A stretch of DNA of 64,000 nucleotides from positions 2,666,001 to 2,730,000 of the forward strand of contig NC_089437.1 in NCBI RefSeq assembly GCF_026210795.1, in the 5' to 3' direction. Shown piece after piece: positions 11,865 to 23,643 of this stretch. This DNA is from Rhizophagus irregularis (taxonomy: Eukaryota > Glomeromycota > Glomeromycetes > Glomerales > Glomeraceae). Positions within the stretch are counted from its first letter, which is position 1. Each line of letters starts with the position of its first letter. The notes under the pieces are model-generated. The model ran no database searches, was not told the origin of the DNA, and saw only the letters and a program-made list of their open reading frames with translations. A program made the translations under genes and the position numbers.

Positions 11865-14164
11865 ATGGATAGTATTCTGTACAAATCAATTCATAACAAA
11901 AAATATTTTACAGATAACTTTTGATTTAGCAATCTGATTTTAATAATCTTCTTTTATTTTGATCAAGACAATAAAAGCTATTAATAAAAAAAAATCATTA
12001 AAATTAGATTACTAAATTCTGAAATAAGGTTGCCTGCCTGAACCTCTCCAAAATTCTACAATTAGTTTCTCCAAAATTTTACTATAGTTTTATTATAGTT
12101 TTGGCAAGATTTTGGCAGTTTTGGCATTTATAATATGTTTTGTTAGGTTTTGCTTTTCTCCAGAGTTTCGCCAACTTTTTAATAAGACTTTTATATAGTT
12201 TTGGCAAAGTTTCACTATTTCGTTATTTCACCAACTTGCCAAAGCCCCAGCAATCTTATCCTGAAATAATTATTTTCAAAAATCAAATTAAGTTTAAATT
12301 AAATTTGAATCAAATCAAATTAAGTTTAAAGCATATGTGCCAATTTTTGGAATTAGTCTAAATTAAGATTTTTATAAAAATTTAATATTTTAGTAAGATT
12401 AACATTACACAAATCTAAATTAAATATGTGTTACATATTTACGTAACTCAGATTTAATAAAAATTTTTTTAATCAATATTCAAAAATAACGGTAATAACC
12501 ACTTTTTTTTCCCCATCACTCCCATCACTTTTCCATCATTTTTCTATTCACTTTTATTAAATATGACAAAAAAGTTTATAAGCAAATATAGCAGTTATTT
12601 TTAAGTGGTAAGTAAAAGAAAAAACTTAATATTTTATATACATAGATAAGACATATTTTTTCATAATTTTTAGCTTTAATTTATTGTTTTTTCTTTGTAA
12701 AAAATACATGCAAATAAAAAATAATTATGATGTAAAATAGTTGTAAAATGAATAATAAGATATTCTTTTTTTTTCAAAATAACTAATTATATATTTGTTT
12801 TTTATCTTTAAAATTATTTTATTAGATTTATTCTACTAAAATCCTTAAATGGCAAATAAAATCTTTTAAATAAAGTAAAAGAATTTGGGATTCTCTTATG
12901 AAAGCATTTTTTGGTAAGAAATAAAATTTTCAGATCGGACTTTATGCAGGTGACAAAATCGTGCATTATTATTCCTGGAGATATGCTAATATCATCATTT
13001 TACATTCATTTGAAAGCTGAGAATTTGCTCTATCGTAAGAATTAAAGATCAGGAAAATTGGATTACTGGATGAGGCGTAATTAACGATCAAAGTCAAATC
13101 AAATTTAAAAATTAAAAATAAATATATTAGACGTAATTATTCACAATCCAGTGATTCAATTCATTCGATTTTAGGCTTATTAGATAGATCTCAATTTTCT
13201 TTTCAAATGAATATAATTTCATTCGTGTAGCTTGCATCTACAGGTATTTAATAAATTTTTTTATATCAGATTTTATCAAACTTATAAAATTTTATATTAA
13301 TAATATAATTGATGATTCCTAAACATCTACATATATTAAACGAATTATTTTAAATTTATTTTAAAGATAAAAGTTGGCATCACCTTAGGGAGCAAAGATC
13401 ATTCAAATTGAATCACTATATGTGAAGTAATTAATGATCAAATTTAGATAAAATTCAATAATATACTGAACGTGATTACTGAACAACTAGTGATTCAATT
13501 CACTTGATTTTAGATTCATTAGATAGATCTCGATTTTCTCTTTCAAATGAATGTAAATTTATTTGTATAGCTTATTTCTACGAAGAATTATCAATGATTT
13601 TGTCATGAGAGTTATATTTGATCTTTTAAATTTTAATGATATCTTATATTAAAAAAAAATTAAAAATTATATAATTAATTAGTTTTTTTTGCATTATCTG
13701 GTATAAATTTATTATTCTTATATAAATAATAATTTATATTTGCTTTAATAAAATTATTTTTGTGTAAAAAAATTAGATTCCAAGGATCAGCCCATATGAT
13801 TAAATTTGGATCAAATCAAATTTCAAAGGAAAAATTTGATTTGTGTCAATGTTTATTTTTCACTATACAGCATGTACACAGCACACAAGATCAGAATTTT
13901 GCATACACCTTTTTTAGAAAGAATGTATAGCATATGTACAAAAAATTTTGAAATATCCTTATATGATTGGACACATATATATTACAGTACCTATTATAGT
14001 AGTATAGCCATACCACTTTGCCATACAGTAAGACTTAATAAATTATACGTCATCTATACAGTAACTTTTTATCAAAAAATTAATATTGATTTGTATGGAA
14101 CATTACATGTAGATTGTATAAATTAATGTTTACTGTACACATTTAGTGAATGTGTAGAGCAATA
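11865..14164. repeat. AT-rich repeat stretch with a diverged direct repeat
   Basis: 2.3 kb without a gene. Around 12020-12250 a TTTTGGCAA/CTCCAAAATTT motif recurs. Segments 13080-13260 and 13425-13590 are diverged copies of one module: TAATTAAnGATCAAA, then CAGTGATTCAATTCA, then TTAGATAGATCTC, then TTTCAAATGAAT. This module resembles the CCAGTGATT-type modules seen in other elements of the window. An open frame at 13806-14126 has no supporting features and I regard it as chance. Confidence 0.5.
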
Positions 14165-14425
14165 CTTTTCACGTTATGCAACATAGGAAACGTTAGAAGG
14201 ACACCATAATCCTTAGTTGAAATGTGCAGCCTAACTGTATACACTAATTCATCATGATGCAGTCCAACTACACTAATCCCTGTACCTTCACGTTATTACG
14301 CAGTAAAATTTATTTTATTTCGTGATCGGTGGAATTGAACATGTGCCGCATTGGTTATCTTTCAGGAAATTTATATAAGGAAGTGCCACCTTAATGACTG
14401 TACTAAGGTAATCAGCCCTTAGTTT
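14165..14425. repeat. Fragment of repeat family H with its tRNA-like tail
   Basis: Matches the 3' part of two longer copies at 25520-25627/30750-30895 and 32520-32760: GTTAGAAGGACACCAT, GCAGTCCAACTACACTAATCC, TTCACG, then the tRNA-like segment. In this copy the tRNA-like part (14321-14418) is more diverged. Confidence 0.6.
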
Positions 14426-15828
14426 TATCATTTTACTGTGCAAACAGTCTTATAACTTTATCTTTTATTTATATTTTAACTTCGAAAATTTAAGAACAAT
14501 ATTACAAAATAAGAAAATAAATTAAAAAATAAAAAGAGTAGCATCATGACTCATACAAGTAAAGAAATCTTAAACTAAAATAAAATTAAAGAAAAGAAAA
14601 ACTAAACTATTACAGAATCACATATCCCAACTTTATCTGAAGGCCAGTGTGAGTCAACTATCTAATATCTAAAAATCCAGTCTATTACCAGAAAGAGACC
14701 CTAAGAGGTTGAACTGTTAAGCGGCGTAGAAAATCCAAGTGTAAGATCCAAGATCCATCCCAAATTATAGAAGAGGATATCCAAGAAATCCAGAAATTCT
14801 GAAAAACTGACGCTAAAAAGGAGATATAATGATACGAAAAATAATAGAAGGAAAATCAAAGAAAGGGCCATGCGATTTCATCAAGGCAAAAATACCTTAA
14901 GATTCTTCCCAAGCATGAAAAAGTATGTTCTGATATAGCCAAATTTCACCATAAAGTGCAACTTGAAAGTCATTAAGAAAAGGAGAAATAATCTGGTAGA
15001 CAACAGAAAGAGAAAAGTAATTTAATAAAAATATTGTAAGATGGGTAGGAAGTAATCTTCTAGTAAGCCATAGACAAAACGGAAAAGGAGTAGTAAAATT
15101 CCAACAGTTTAAAGCAGAAAATTCATCTTGAAATGAAGTAGGTAAAGATTTTAAGTTTAGAAAGGAGACAAGACAGATATCCTGAAATTTAGCAATTTCA
15201 CTCTGGTAAGTTAAACATGGATTTAGATCAGAAAGGATATAAGAACAAGCCCAAAGATGATTGAGGTTTTCAGGAGCGGATAAATTGCATTGAGGATAAA
15301 GCCAGTCCTGAAAATACAAATAAGGTTTGCGTTGTTGCAGCATAGTTAAAGTAGATAACATATCCAAAAGGAGTTTGATACAGAAAATCTAAAATTCAGG
15401 ACGACCATTTTTATGCGAAGCAAAGCCTTTGATTTAGGAAAGACAAAAATGAATACCAGCCCAATCAAAAAGCGCAGAAGGACCTAATGCAGTGAAACGT
15501 GTTAACGAGCAAAAGAATAAAAATTATGAGCATCTCCTATAGAGCGAATAAAATGCTGAATGTTTATATCAATAGGCAGAGAGTTGAAGGTCAATAAGCA
15601 CAGCACATTGTAAAAGGCTGATGATGGAAAGGTAGATTGTGGAGAAGAATATGCAACTTTAGCTAAAGTATCAGCTTGGGTATTAAGTACATCATCATCG
15701 TGAGCAGGGACTTTAACTAATTAGACCTTTAAAACAAGGACCTCAAGAAGACGCTGAATAAAAAGCCAAAGAAGATGATTGTGGTGTTGAAGCAGCTTTG
15801 GAGAAAAAGGAGCATTAACAAAATGTGT

Positions 15829-16284
15829 TCAAAGTGAAATCAATTGAATACAATCAGTGAATATATTAGTAACAGAAGAATCAGAAGGAAAGGCTCGTAA
15901 ACTTAAGATGATAGCGTAAATTTCAGATCTTAAAGCTGAGAGCAAGCAAAAAGAAAGACTTATAAAAGAAGATTCCAATATAAATCCATCATCATCTAAG
16001 GCTAACCAGGCAGAAGTCATGGAAGGAGAAGAAGAATCTGTTGCATCATGAAAAGAACTATCAGTATATAAGGTATGCATGGAGAAGGATAAGGATGGTT
16101 CATAGACATCACTCGTAGCGGCAGGTGAAGTAAATCCACATAGAAAAGTAAAAGGTAATTCTTTCAAATGAGCAAAAGCCAAAGAGGTTGTATAGCTCCA
16201 AGAAGTGAACAAAGATATAGGGAGGTAAACCGCAAATATTTTGGCATTTTTTGTAGGGTAACCAGTAGTTTCAGAGAGGGTCAC
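15829..16284 (-). pseudogene. RNase H domain fragment of the LINE
   Basis: The segment reads LYTDSSF where an active RNase H domain has TDGS, followed by AWLALDDDG, SALRSEIYAIILSLRAF and IFTDCIQLISL. The order of these motifs is that of the RNase H domain downstream of RT in LINEs. The first aspartate is kept but the glycine of TDGS is lost. Part of the degenerate element, not an independent gene. Confidence 0.75.
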
Positions 16285-16466
16285 TTGGAAGAAACATTTT
16301 TCGCTATTGCAGCATTACTTGATCGCAGATTTCTTAGCGAAGGCAGGAACGTTGTAGGAACAACCAGGACATGGATTATAGGATTATTCATTAGCAGAAG
16401 TAGAGACAGAAAGCCAATGAAACATGATAGAACCTTTTTTCCTATACGTGATATATACACGACCAA

Positions 16467-16861
16467 TTAAGGATGGTCAGTCAGTCTTTTGGTCCTGAAC
16501 GGTCCTGCCCGGTCTTTAGGAAAGTTATAAGGAATGCACTCTTGAATTTTTAAGACGCAGCAAGTATGGCTAAAGACCAATAAATGTCAAAATTTGGCCT
16601 TTATACTTCTTTTTTTAAGACCAGCAGAGGCGAAATTAGAAAAAGACCGAAAAAAGCAAAAAATACTGGTTTTGGCAAAATAAAAACCTGTCTAGCTTTA
16701 AATTGGGTGATTAGATTGAGACCAAAATTTACCACTTTTTGGTCTTTAATCAGTTCTGTTGTGCTACAAAAAATTGGAAGCACAGCCTTATTACTTTTCC
16801 AAAAATTTCCTAAAGACCGATCAGGACCGATCAAAGACTGCAGGACCGACTGACCATCTCT
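16467..16861. mobile_element. hAT-like MITE with 8-bp target duplication
   Basis: 395 bp flanked by ACGACCAA at 16459-16466 and 16862-16869. Inverted ends carry GATGGTCAGTC followed by GGTCCTG repeats, and the right end read inward starts AGAGATGGTCAG. The 8-bp duplication and AGAGATGG-type end fit the hAT superfamily. It interrupts the LINE between its connection and RNase H regions, and the duplicated site reads as LINE sequence on both sides. Confidence 0.85.
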
Positions 16862-17796
16862 ACGACCAACAGATAAAGTTTGAGTAGCAATATTAAAGTT
16901 AATAACCCATTGAGGGTAGAAATGTCCATCTTTATTTAGTAGATTCATCTAAGAAATGAGGAGAAGCTATAGTAAAATTAGAATTAATAAAATATAAAGG
17001 TAAAAATAAAAAAGAAGAAGAAAAAGAAAGGAAATTATTCATAATAAAAGTAAACCAAGTAGGGATTCGTTCTTTTTTACCAATGATACCAAGATAGCGA
17101 AGGTTTGACCAATGTATAAGATATCTTCCACATGGTGAAGTGAATTGAGCAAGGACAAAAATATTCAAATTCTTCCAAAGTTTCCAACTTTTCTGAAATA
17201 TTGATTGCGACAAAATAATTTGGAGTGGTAAAGCAGGTTGTAGATTACGCTTCAGAAGTCAGAAAGGAAGAGACCACGTGATATTAATTCGTGAAGAAAA
17301 TAAAAGCGAGTTGAACAAAGTGTGAGTCTGAAGAGAAACAATTTATAACTAGGGTTCTAAGTTAATAGTAGTCAGGCAACCTTTTGCGTCCAAGAAGCCT
17401 TAAAGATAAGAGATAGCATAATTGGCAAAGTCATTATAATCAAGATGAGTAAAGATCTTCTGCCAGGATGCAACATGAGAGGAGAGAAACTGATAAAAGG
17501 CATTTTAAATCGAGAAAGGAAGTTTCAGGAAAGCAAAACCAAAGGAGTAGTAGTGGCAAGACCAGCTTTACGTTTGAAAACAGAAAAAATTGGTTTAACT
17601 ATCAACAGAATAGTATTTTCTGAGAAAAGAATAGTCTGTAATCGAAATTCCAATCTCAGAAGAAGAACAGCATTATAGAAATAGGCCACATGTTGTGCAA
17701 GTAACTTCTTTGGACCAAGAAGAGCAGCCATGTTTTTAACTATGAAATGCGCTTGCTTAAACACGAATTGAGATGAGGCAGATAGGGAGAACCAGA

Positions 17797-18408
17797 CTAT
17801 ACATGAAACTGAAATTGGTTAATTTTGACCTCCGAAATGGTCGAAATGGTCGAAATGATTTTGACTTGAGCCCCTCCAAAAGTCGAAATGGTCAAAATTA
17901 TGTCATAGTCATATGATTTTATAGTAAACAATAATATTAAAATTCAAAGTTAACGAACTCCGCATCCAGTGATTAGATTTTTATGATCTTTACGCGGTTG
18001 GATTCAGCTCATCGAGAGGATTCCAATGATATGTATTTCATATTTGTAGCATCACTATTGACGGAGTTATTCACGTTTAAAATTTGGTATTAAATAGTCT
18101 TATAATTTTTATAGTAAACAATAATTTTAAAATTCAAAGTTAACGAACTCCGCATCCAGTGATTCGATTTTTATGATCTTTACGCGGTTGGATTCAGCTC
18201 ATCGAGAGGATTCTAATGATATATATTTAATATCTGTAGCATCAATATTGACGGAGTTATTCACGTTTAAAATTTTATATTAAATTATAATTATAAAAAT
18301 CATATGACTATGATGTAATTTCAATCATTTCGACTTTAATTTTGACTTTTGACCTTCCCAAGTCAAAATATTTTTACTTTTGGGCTTTAATTTCGACTTT
18401 ATGTATAA
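17797..18408. mobile_element. Non-autonomous element with 6-bp duplication ACCAGA and two internal direct repeats
   Basis: 612 bp inside the LINE's RT region, flanked by ACCAGA (17791-17796 and 18409-18414). Ends are inverted: CTATACATGAAACTGAAATT and, from the other side, TTATACATAAAGTCGAAATT. The core is two direct copies of about 180 bp (about 17930-18110 and 18112-18290), each with CTCCGCATCCAGTGATT, ACGCGGTTGGATTCAGCTCA and TTGACGGAGTTATTCACG. Confidence 0.8.
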
Positions 18409-18558
18409 ACCAGATGTTTAAAAAGTGAAAAGAAGTACCAAGGGTTAAGGAAGAAAAAGAAAAAGAAATATTGGAAACCAAAGGAGAGAGGGAAAGGTTA
18501 AAAGATACCACAGAAGAAGGGTTAGAGGATGAAAGAAGAACGTATTTGCTGAGTTTGC

Positions 18559-19500
18559 TTAAACATTATTTAAGGTATAGAATTCGGCAGTAATTGAAAG
18601 ATGATCTTCAATACCAGACTTCAAAGAGGCAATAAGGGTTGAGTTATCCATAAAAGTCAAATGAGAAATTGGAAGAGAATGTTGTTCAAACTCAAGTGGG
18701 AAATAATCTAAAAGGGCTGAGGATTTCAAAACAAAGGGATCCTGTGTTTCTTGAATCAGATAGTGATTAGAGGATCCAAGTAAATAACCCATAGAAGAGG
18801 TGAAATAATTTCTCCTTGATCGATACTAACGTGTACTTGATAAAAAGCAGAATTGCCATAACAAATAAGAATTTTATTGTTACGCCTAGTAAAGAGGTTT
18901 AAAATAAATTGCACTAAAAGTGCAGGTAGGTGAAGTCTTTCTAAAGCTAATTTGAGCATATTACAGTTCATGGAATCAAAGGCCTTAGAAATATCTTGAG
19001 AAATGATCTAAAGTTTCTGGTCATCAGAAGAGCCGTGTTTATATTGATGAATAATTGCATCAAGCATTTTGATAAGGACATCAGTGGAGCCGCCAGGCAA
19101 ACCAGCAAAATTACCACCTTGGAGAATATGATTATCAGCAAGGATATTCAAAAGACAATTAGTGACAACCTTGATCACGCATTTTCTAACCATTTCTAAA
19201 AGAGTTATAGGTCATGTATTTCTGAGTTGGGCATCAAATTTATGGGGTTTAGAAATAGAATAAATTACAGCTTCATGCCAATCAACGAGAATATCTCTGC
19301 GAGAAAGGCAAGTATTGGCAAGTAGAAAAGAAAATTTCAAAGCTTTACCAGATAGATGTTTTAGCATTTCATATAAGATTTTTAAAAGACCGGAAGCTTT
19401 GTTGTTAGGCATTGAAGAGATAATTTCAGACCATTCTTATAGAGTAATAAGTGCCAAGATAGGGTCATATAGCGAGGCAGATACATTAGGAAGAGGAGTA
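18559..19500 (-). pseudogene. Reverse transcriptase core of the LINE
   Basis: Minus-strand fragments, in order from high to low coordinates: NNKASGLLKILYEMLKHL, LANTCLSRRDILVDWHEAVIY, FAGLPGGSTD, QDISKAFDSMNCNML-like sequence (split by frameshift), DQGEIISPLLWVIYLDPL, and TFMDNSTLIAS. These are fingers and palm motifs of a non-LTR RT. The second catalytic aspartate of the palm motif is asparagine, and stops interrupt the frame, so it is inactive. Confidence 0.8.
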
Positions 19501-19635
19501 TAAACTTTTTGCCAATATGAAGGGAAAGAAGCAGTAGAAGAGTAATGAATCAACGGAGAAGAAACAATGGATTAAAAGTGAGCAACAGCAGTTGCTTGAT
19601 ATCTGAAGGGTCTGTCAAGAGAGTGGGTTTGGAGA

Positions 19636-19858
19636 GGACCCTGCTTACTTATAAGATAGGTCACCTCTAGGCCTAAGGTAAAAATCATATATAAAATTCT
19701 TTGCAGATCCTACTATAAAAGGAAATTTTATATTACATTGTTATGATTTTTTTCCTTTTTAGCTAATTAACCAATAGAATTTAAGAAAAAAGTAAGGTAA
19801 AAACTATTAGTAAAAACCCAATTTTTTACAGTAACCTTTATTATAAGTAAGCGGATCC
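19636..19858. mobile_element. Small MITE in the LINE
   Basis: The left boundary carries GGACCCTGCTTACTTATAA. The right boundary, read from the other strand, carries GGATCCGCTTACTTATAA. The segment breaks the LINE between its linker and RT and has no frame. Exact ends and duplication are not clear. Confidence 0.55.
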
Positions 19859-21065
19859 TATTTGGAGTCAAGAACAACCAAAATGCGATCAAGGATGATT
19901 GATTATTTTTCAACTGATAAAGCAAAGTCAATGAAGGTGCCAAGAGAGTTGGAGAAGTGCTCATCATGTAAAGCTGTGTAGTATTTCACTGAGTCTGTAA
20001 AATGTTGAGTGAATTTAGTCAATAAAAAGGCAGAAACTAAATTCTTCTGAGAACGTAAAAAGGATTTGAATACAGATGGAGGAGATGTAGAATAGACAGG
20101 AACTGAATAATCAGAAAGCATAGATGCAAAATTCGTAAGATGAGAAGATAAAGCAGCCATCATTTGAGAAATTTGAGTAGGCCGATTAGGATGATAAGTA
20201 GTAATACGATACAAGAACCGATCTAAAAATTTGTTAATGGTGATAAGTTTTATCAATTCAGAAGAATATGAATAATGATAGGTATTGGATACATGTTGAT
20301 GAGGCAAGGTCTGAACTACAAAACCAAATATAGCAGCTTTTAAAGCATACCAAAGACGATCTAAAGAGAAGAAGGAGAAATCATTTCGGGATTGATAATG
20401 AGTATTCAAATAAGTCTTGAAGGTATCATCCACTTGGGCAGTAAAATCATTCCATTATTCTTCTGAAGTGAAGGAATAAATGAAGATGGTATTAGAAGGT
20501 AGGATCGGGTTGGTTGGTAAAGAAGAAGAACGGGGCTTAGTGATCAATAAAATACTGGAAGGATAATAAACGGAGAAGTTTAAAATGGGAATAGGAATAG
20601 TTAGAGTGGTAACTTTATCAATATTAAAGTCGCCAAGGATAACTACATGATAATTGTTAGAGCGAGCATGATCTAGTCAAGAAAGAAGTTTGGCAATAAG
20701 ATCTTGGCATAAAGTTTGGTGAATAAAACCAGAGGGAGGGTAATATAAGGAAATAATAGAAATTTTTATTTGATGAAAAAAAAGATCTAATTTAAGTAAA
20801 CGACCATTCCAAGAATTGATAGTCTATACATATTTGTGTAAAGGACAGCGAAGTAAAAGGCTAATGCCATCATAAAGGTAGGAAAAAGAGGAACAGGTCC
20901 AATAAGACTAAAAATTATGTTGAGAATGTTTATTTTTAAAAATAAATTTAGCATTAGAAGAAGTAAGACAGGTATTATTCAAAGATAAAACACCAAAAGA
21001 AGAGTAAAGGAAAAAATTTAATAAATGTTGTTGACATATAGGGAAAACTAAACCATTAACGTTTA

Positions 21066-21345
21066 TTTGACCAAAATTGAGAAGTGGAAAGAAAAATTAT
21101 GTTTATTGTTGTTAAGAATGGTGCTGCAAATATGTAATTGCAGAATAATTACGATTTGCAATATTGCAGAACATTGCAGATTTTTAAATTTAAAATCCGC
21201 AGATTTGCAAATTTGCAATTATTTACAATCCCGCAAATATTCTACAAATCTGCAAATATCCAAAAGTACTGCAATTCAATTGCGGAATATTTGTGGGATT
21301 GTAAAATAGTTGCAGATTTGCAGAATGTTCGCAAAAAAAACTAAT
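21066..21345. repeat. Palindromic TTGCAGATTTGCA-rich repeat
   Basis: About 220 bp of alternating TTGCAGA, TCTGCAA and ATTTGCAA motifs forming many overlapping inverted repeats. Similar GCAGATTT repeats sit near the left end of E2 (25640-25900). Frames read through it are chance. Confidence 0.5.
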
Positions 21346-21479
21346 TTTTTTTTAATGAAATATAATTTTTTAATTTAACTACTAAAAAATATATTTCCTC
21401 TTATTATATTAATCATAAAAAAAAATCATTTTTCATTAACAAAATTTAAAAAAAAAATGATTTTATTTTTTAAAAAAAG

Positions 21480-21960
21480 ATGGATTGGTAATTGGAAAAA
21501 CTGCTAGAAACAGCATTTTCTCTTATTATAACTGCAAAAAAAACGCTGGAACTAATATTAGTTCTGGCAATTTTAATAAAAAAAAATAAAAAAAAAATGC
21601 TGGAAATAATAGTTCTGGCGTTTTTATAAAAATTTAAAAAAAATGCTGAAATCAATAGATCCAGCATTTTTATATAAAAAAAAAAAAATTGAAACGCCAG
21701 AACCAATAGTTCTGGCATTTTTAATAAAAAAAAGTCAAAAAAAAATGCCATCCAGTGTTTTTATATAAAAAATTTATAAAAATGTCAAGACTTATAGTTC
21801 CGATATTTTTATATAAAAAAAAATTAAAAAAAAATGCCAGAACTTATTGTTTTGATGTTTTTATATAAAAAATAATTAAAAAAATGCCAGAACTTATAGT
21901 TCCAGCATTTTTACATAGAATCATAGTTCCCGCATTTTTATGTAAAAAAAATTAAAAGAA
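21480..21960. repeat. Tandem array of short hairpins (TGCCAGAACT...AGTTCTGGCA)
   Basis: About nine units of 45-60 bp, each an inverted repeat such as GCCAGAACCAATAGTTCTGGC followed by ATTTTTATA and A-rich spacers. Units are diverged, and some have lost one arm. In RNA each unit would form a stem of about 8-10 bp. I see no coding role. Confidence 0.7.
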
Positions 21961-22549
21961 CACTGGTCAAAATAGTCCAAATCAGCCAAAATTCAGCCAG
22001 CTGATTTTAGGCTGATTTATGGTCTAATGCTGGTCGAACTTTAGCCAATTTTTTGGCTGCAATTCGCTACCATTCGCCTAAAGTTCAGCTTGAAATTTTG
22101 GCCAAAGTTCAGTTAACATTCGGAACAATTTCAGATAGCAAATTTTGGTGAATAGTTTTCTGAATATTACTTAATTTATATTGCAAATTTGTACTAAATT
22201 TATTTACTAATATTCAGCTACAACTCATTTTATTTGATATTTGCAATAAAATCACAACTTTATTTATAAATGTATATTACAAATAAGTATTGCTAAACTA
22301 CAATTCTACAATTACATAATTCATGTATTCGTATATATTTACGAATCTTGATCTTTTGGAAACCCACCGAAACTATAAAAAAAAGAAAAGAATGATTAAT
22401 AACCGTTCATAATATTAAAAAAAAATAAACCAAGTTCTGAACTTACGAAACTTGATTTTTTCCATTCTTCAGAAGTCACCCGAACGGTCGAACCTAAAAA
22501 AAAAGAAAGAAAAAAGAATGGTTCCATTCTCCAGATGATGTTACTTTTC
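21961..22549. other. AT-rich spacer with exon-like signals on the minus strand
   Basis: 21975-22140 is a patchwork of TCAGCCAAA/TTTGGCTGA inverted motifs. On the minus strand at about 22330-22500 two exon-like segments appear, each following a T-rich tract ending in AG and ending TTC|GTAA. One donor lies in GTAAGTTC-AG-AACTT. This resembles the E1/E2 arrays, but with only two units the call is weak. Confidence 0.3.
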
Positions 22550-23400
22550 TTTGTCACCGTTGTGATCACCCTAATTGCAATTCTGACCGATGTTGTTCTT
22601 CTTCTCGCCCAACCATTCTGCTCACCCATAGCAATTTAATGATAAATTGCACAAGTTGTATAATAAACACTTGCCTTCTTTCCATCTGGCTAAACGTCAT
22701 AATCACTTTGTCCATCCTGACAATAACAACAAGTCCTAATGCGTCACGTCTACGATTAAATTCACGTCTTACCAATCAATAACAATTTTGGTCCTATTCT
22801 CAACATTGTCAACCATGGAATCGTGATAATCTTAACAATAACCAACTTCGCCCTGTCCCTGATATTAATGAATTAAATTACTACGCTGATGGAATGGACT
22901 TTTTACACTCCTCTTTAACTGATACTCCCGCTTTCACTAACTGTAAAATTATTAGTTATACCCTTGCAAAAGTGGTCACAGAATTAACTTTACTCACTAC
23001 CCAATTTGCATCTATGAACAGCTGTATTACCAAACTTGAATCTGCTATAACTGCTCTTACTCCTCCTTCAGGTTATTTTGTTACAAAATCTCCCTCCTAC
23101 ATCCCTTCCTCTATGCAACTATGCAAGGATGGAATAACTCAGTCAACCCTAATAACAACATCCTTGTCAACATCAATTCTTCTCCTTTACAATCGACAAG
23201 TGAATTTACTCTGATTCCTCAATTTACTCTTATCCCATCTTCTTACGTTGCTCCTACTTTTCCAATTAATATGAAATAATACTTCTCCTCTCTTGCCGAT
23301 ACTGCTTTTAGCTTAGCTGAATCTATTAACAAAGGAATCAAACAAAATCACCTTATCTTAGCTTGTCAGAATGGCTAAGCTAACCAATAATTGGTTCTTT
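22550..23400 (+). pseudogene. Frame-shifted remnant, possibly a LINE ORF1/Gag-like protein
   Basis: Plus-strand reading gives CDHPNCNSDRCC (a possible zinc-binding cluster), then NQLRPVPDINELNYYADGMDF, then an open part at 22894-23214. After a frameshift near 23115 it continues NSVNPNNNILVNINSSP and TFPINMK. Proline/asparagine-rich low-complexity sequence with a cysteine cluster is typical of retroelement ORF1 products, but I cannot name the family. Broken by stops. Confidence 0.3.
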
Positions 23401-23643
23401 TTCTTTCCCCTTCTTCATCATTTTTTTATCAGTGTGCAATAATGATGGACAACAATTAAGGATGGGAAAAATAAAAATATTTTTTCTAACAAAATACTGT
23501 CGTGAGAGTAATGGGAGAGAGTTTAGTTTTATCCTTTTTTAGTTTATCCTTTTACTTTGCTAGTGTTTACGGCCAAGTCTCCCTTACCTCTTTTTGAGAC
23601 ATCCTCGGACTAGTATCCTATCATCTCCATGGGCAACCATTAT

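Larger units (their letters stand above)
14890..21065 (-). pseudogene. Degenerate APE-type LINE retrotransposon (endonuclease, RT, RNase H)
   Basis: Read on the minus strand from about 21065 down to 14890, fragments in shifting frames follow the order of a LINE ORF2. First comes an exonuclease-endonuclease-phosphatase domain with VVILGDFN (about 20610-20770). Next is a linker (19903-20433). Reverse transcriptase follows at 18559-19500, with NNKASGLL, DILVDWHEAVIYSISKP, FAGLPGGSTD and DQGEIISPLLWVIY, then a catalytic motif reading FMDNS instead of F/YMDD. After an RT-thumb/connection region (16932-17764) comes RNase H (15829-16284, LYTDSSF and SALRSEIYAI), then a C-terminal segment (14897-15367). 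Stops, frameshifts and three inserted elements show it is dead. Confidence 0.85.

Noticed and set aside
13806-14126. 106-codon plus-strand frame
   Set aside because: No recognisable domain, strongly Tyr/Ile-biased as expected from AT-rich DNA, and lies between repeat fragments.
16168-16470. Plus-strand frame of 100 codons
   Set aside because: It is the antisense shadow of the LINE RNase H region.
21480-21960. CRISPR array
   Set aside because: Units are diverged hairpins with A/T spacers rather than identical repeats with unique spacers, and the genome is eukaryotic.
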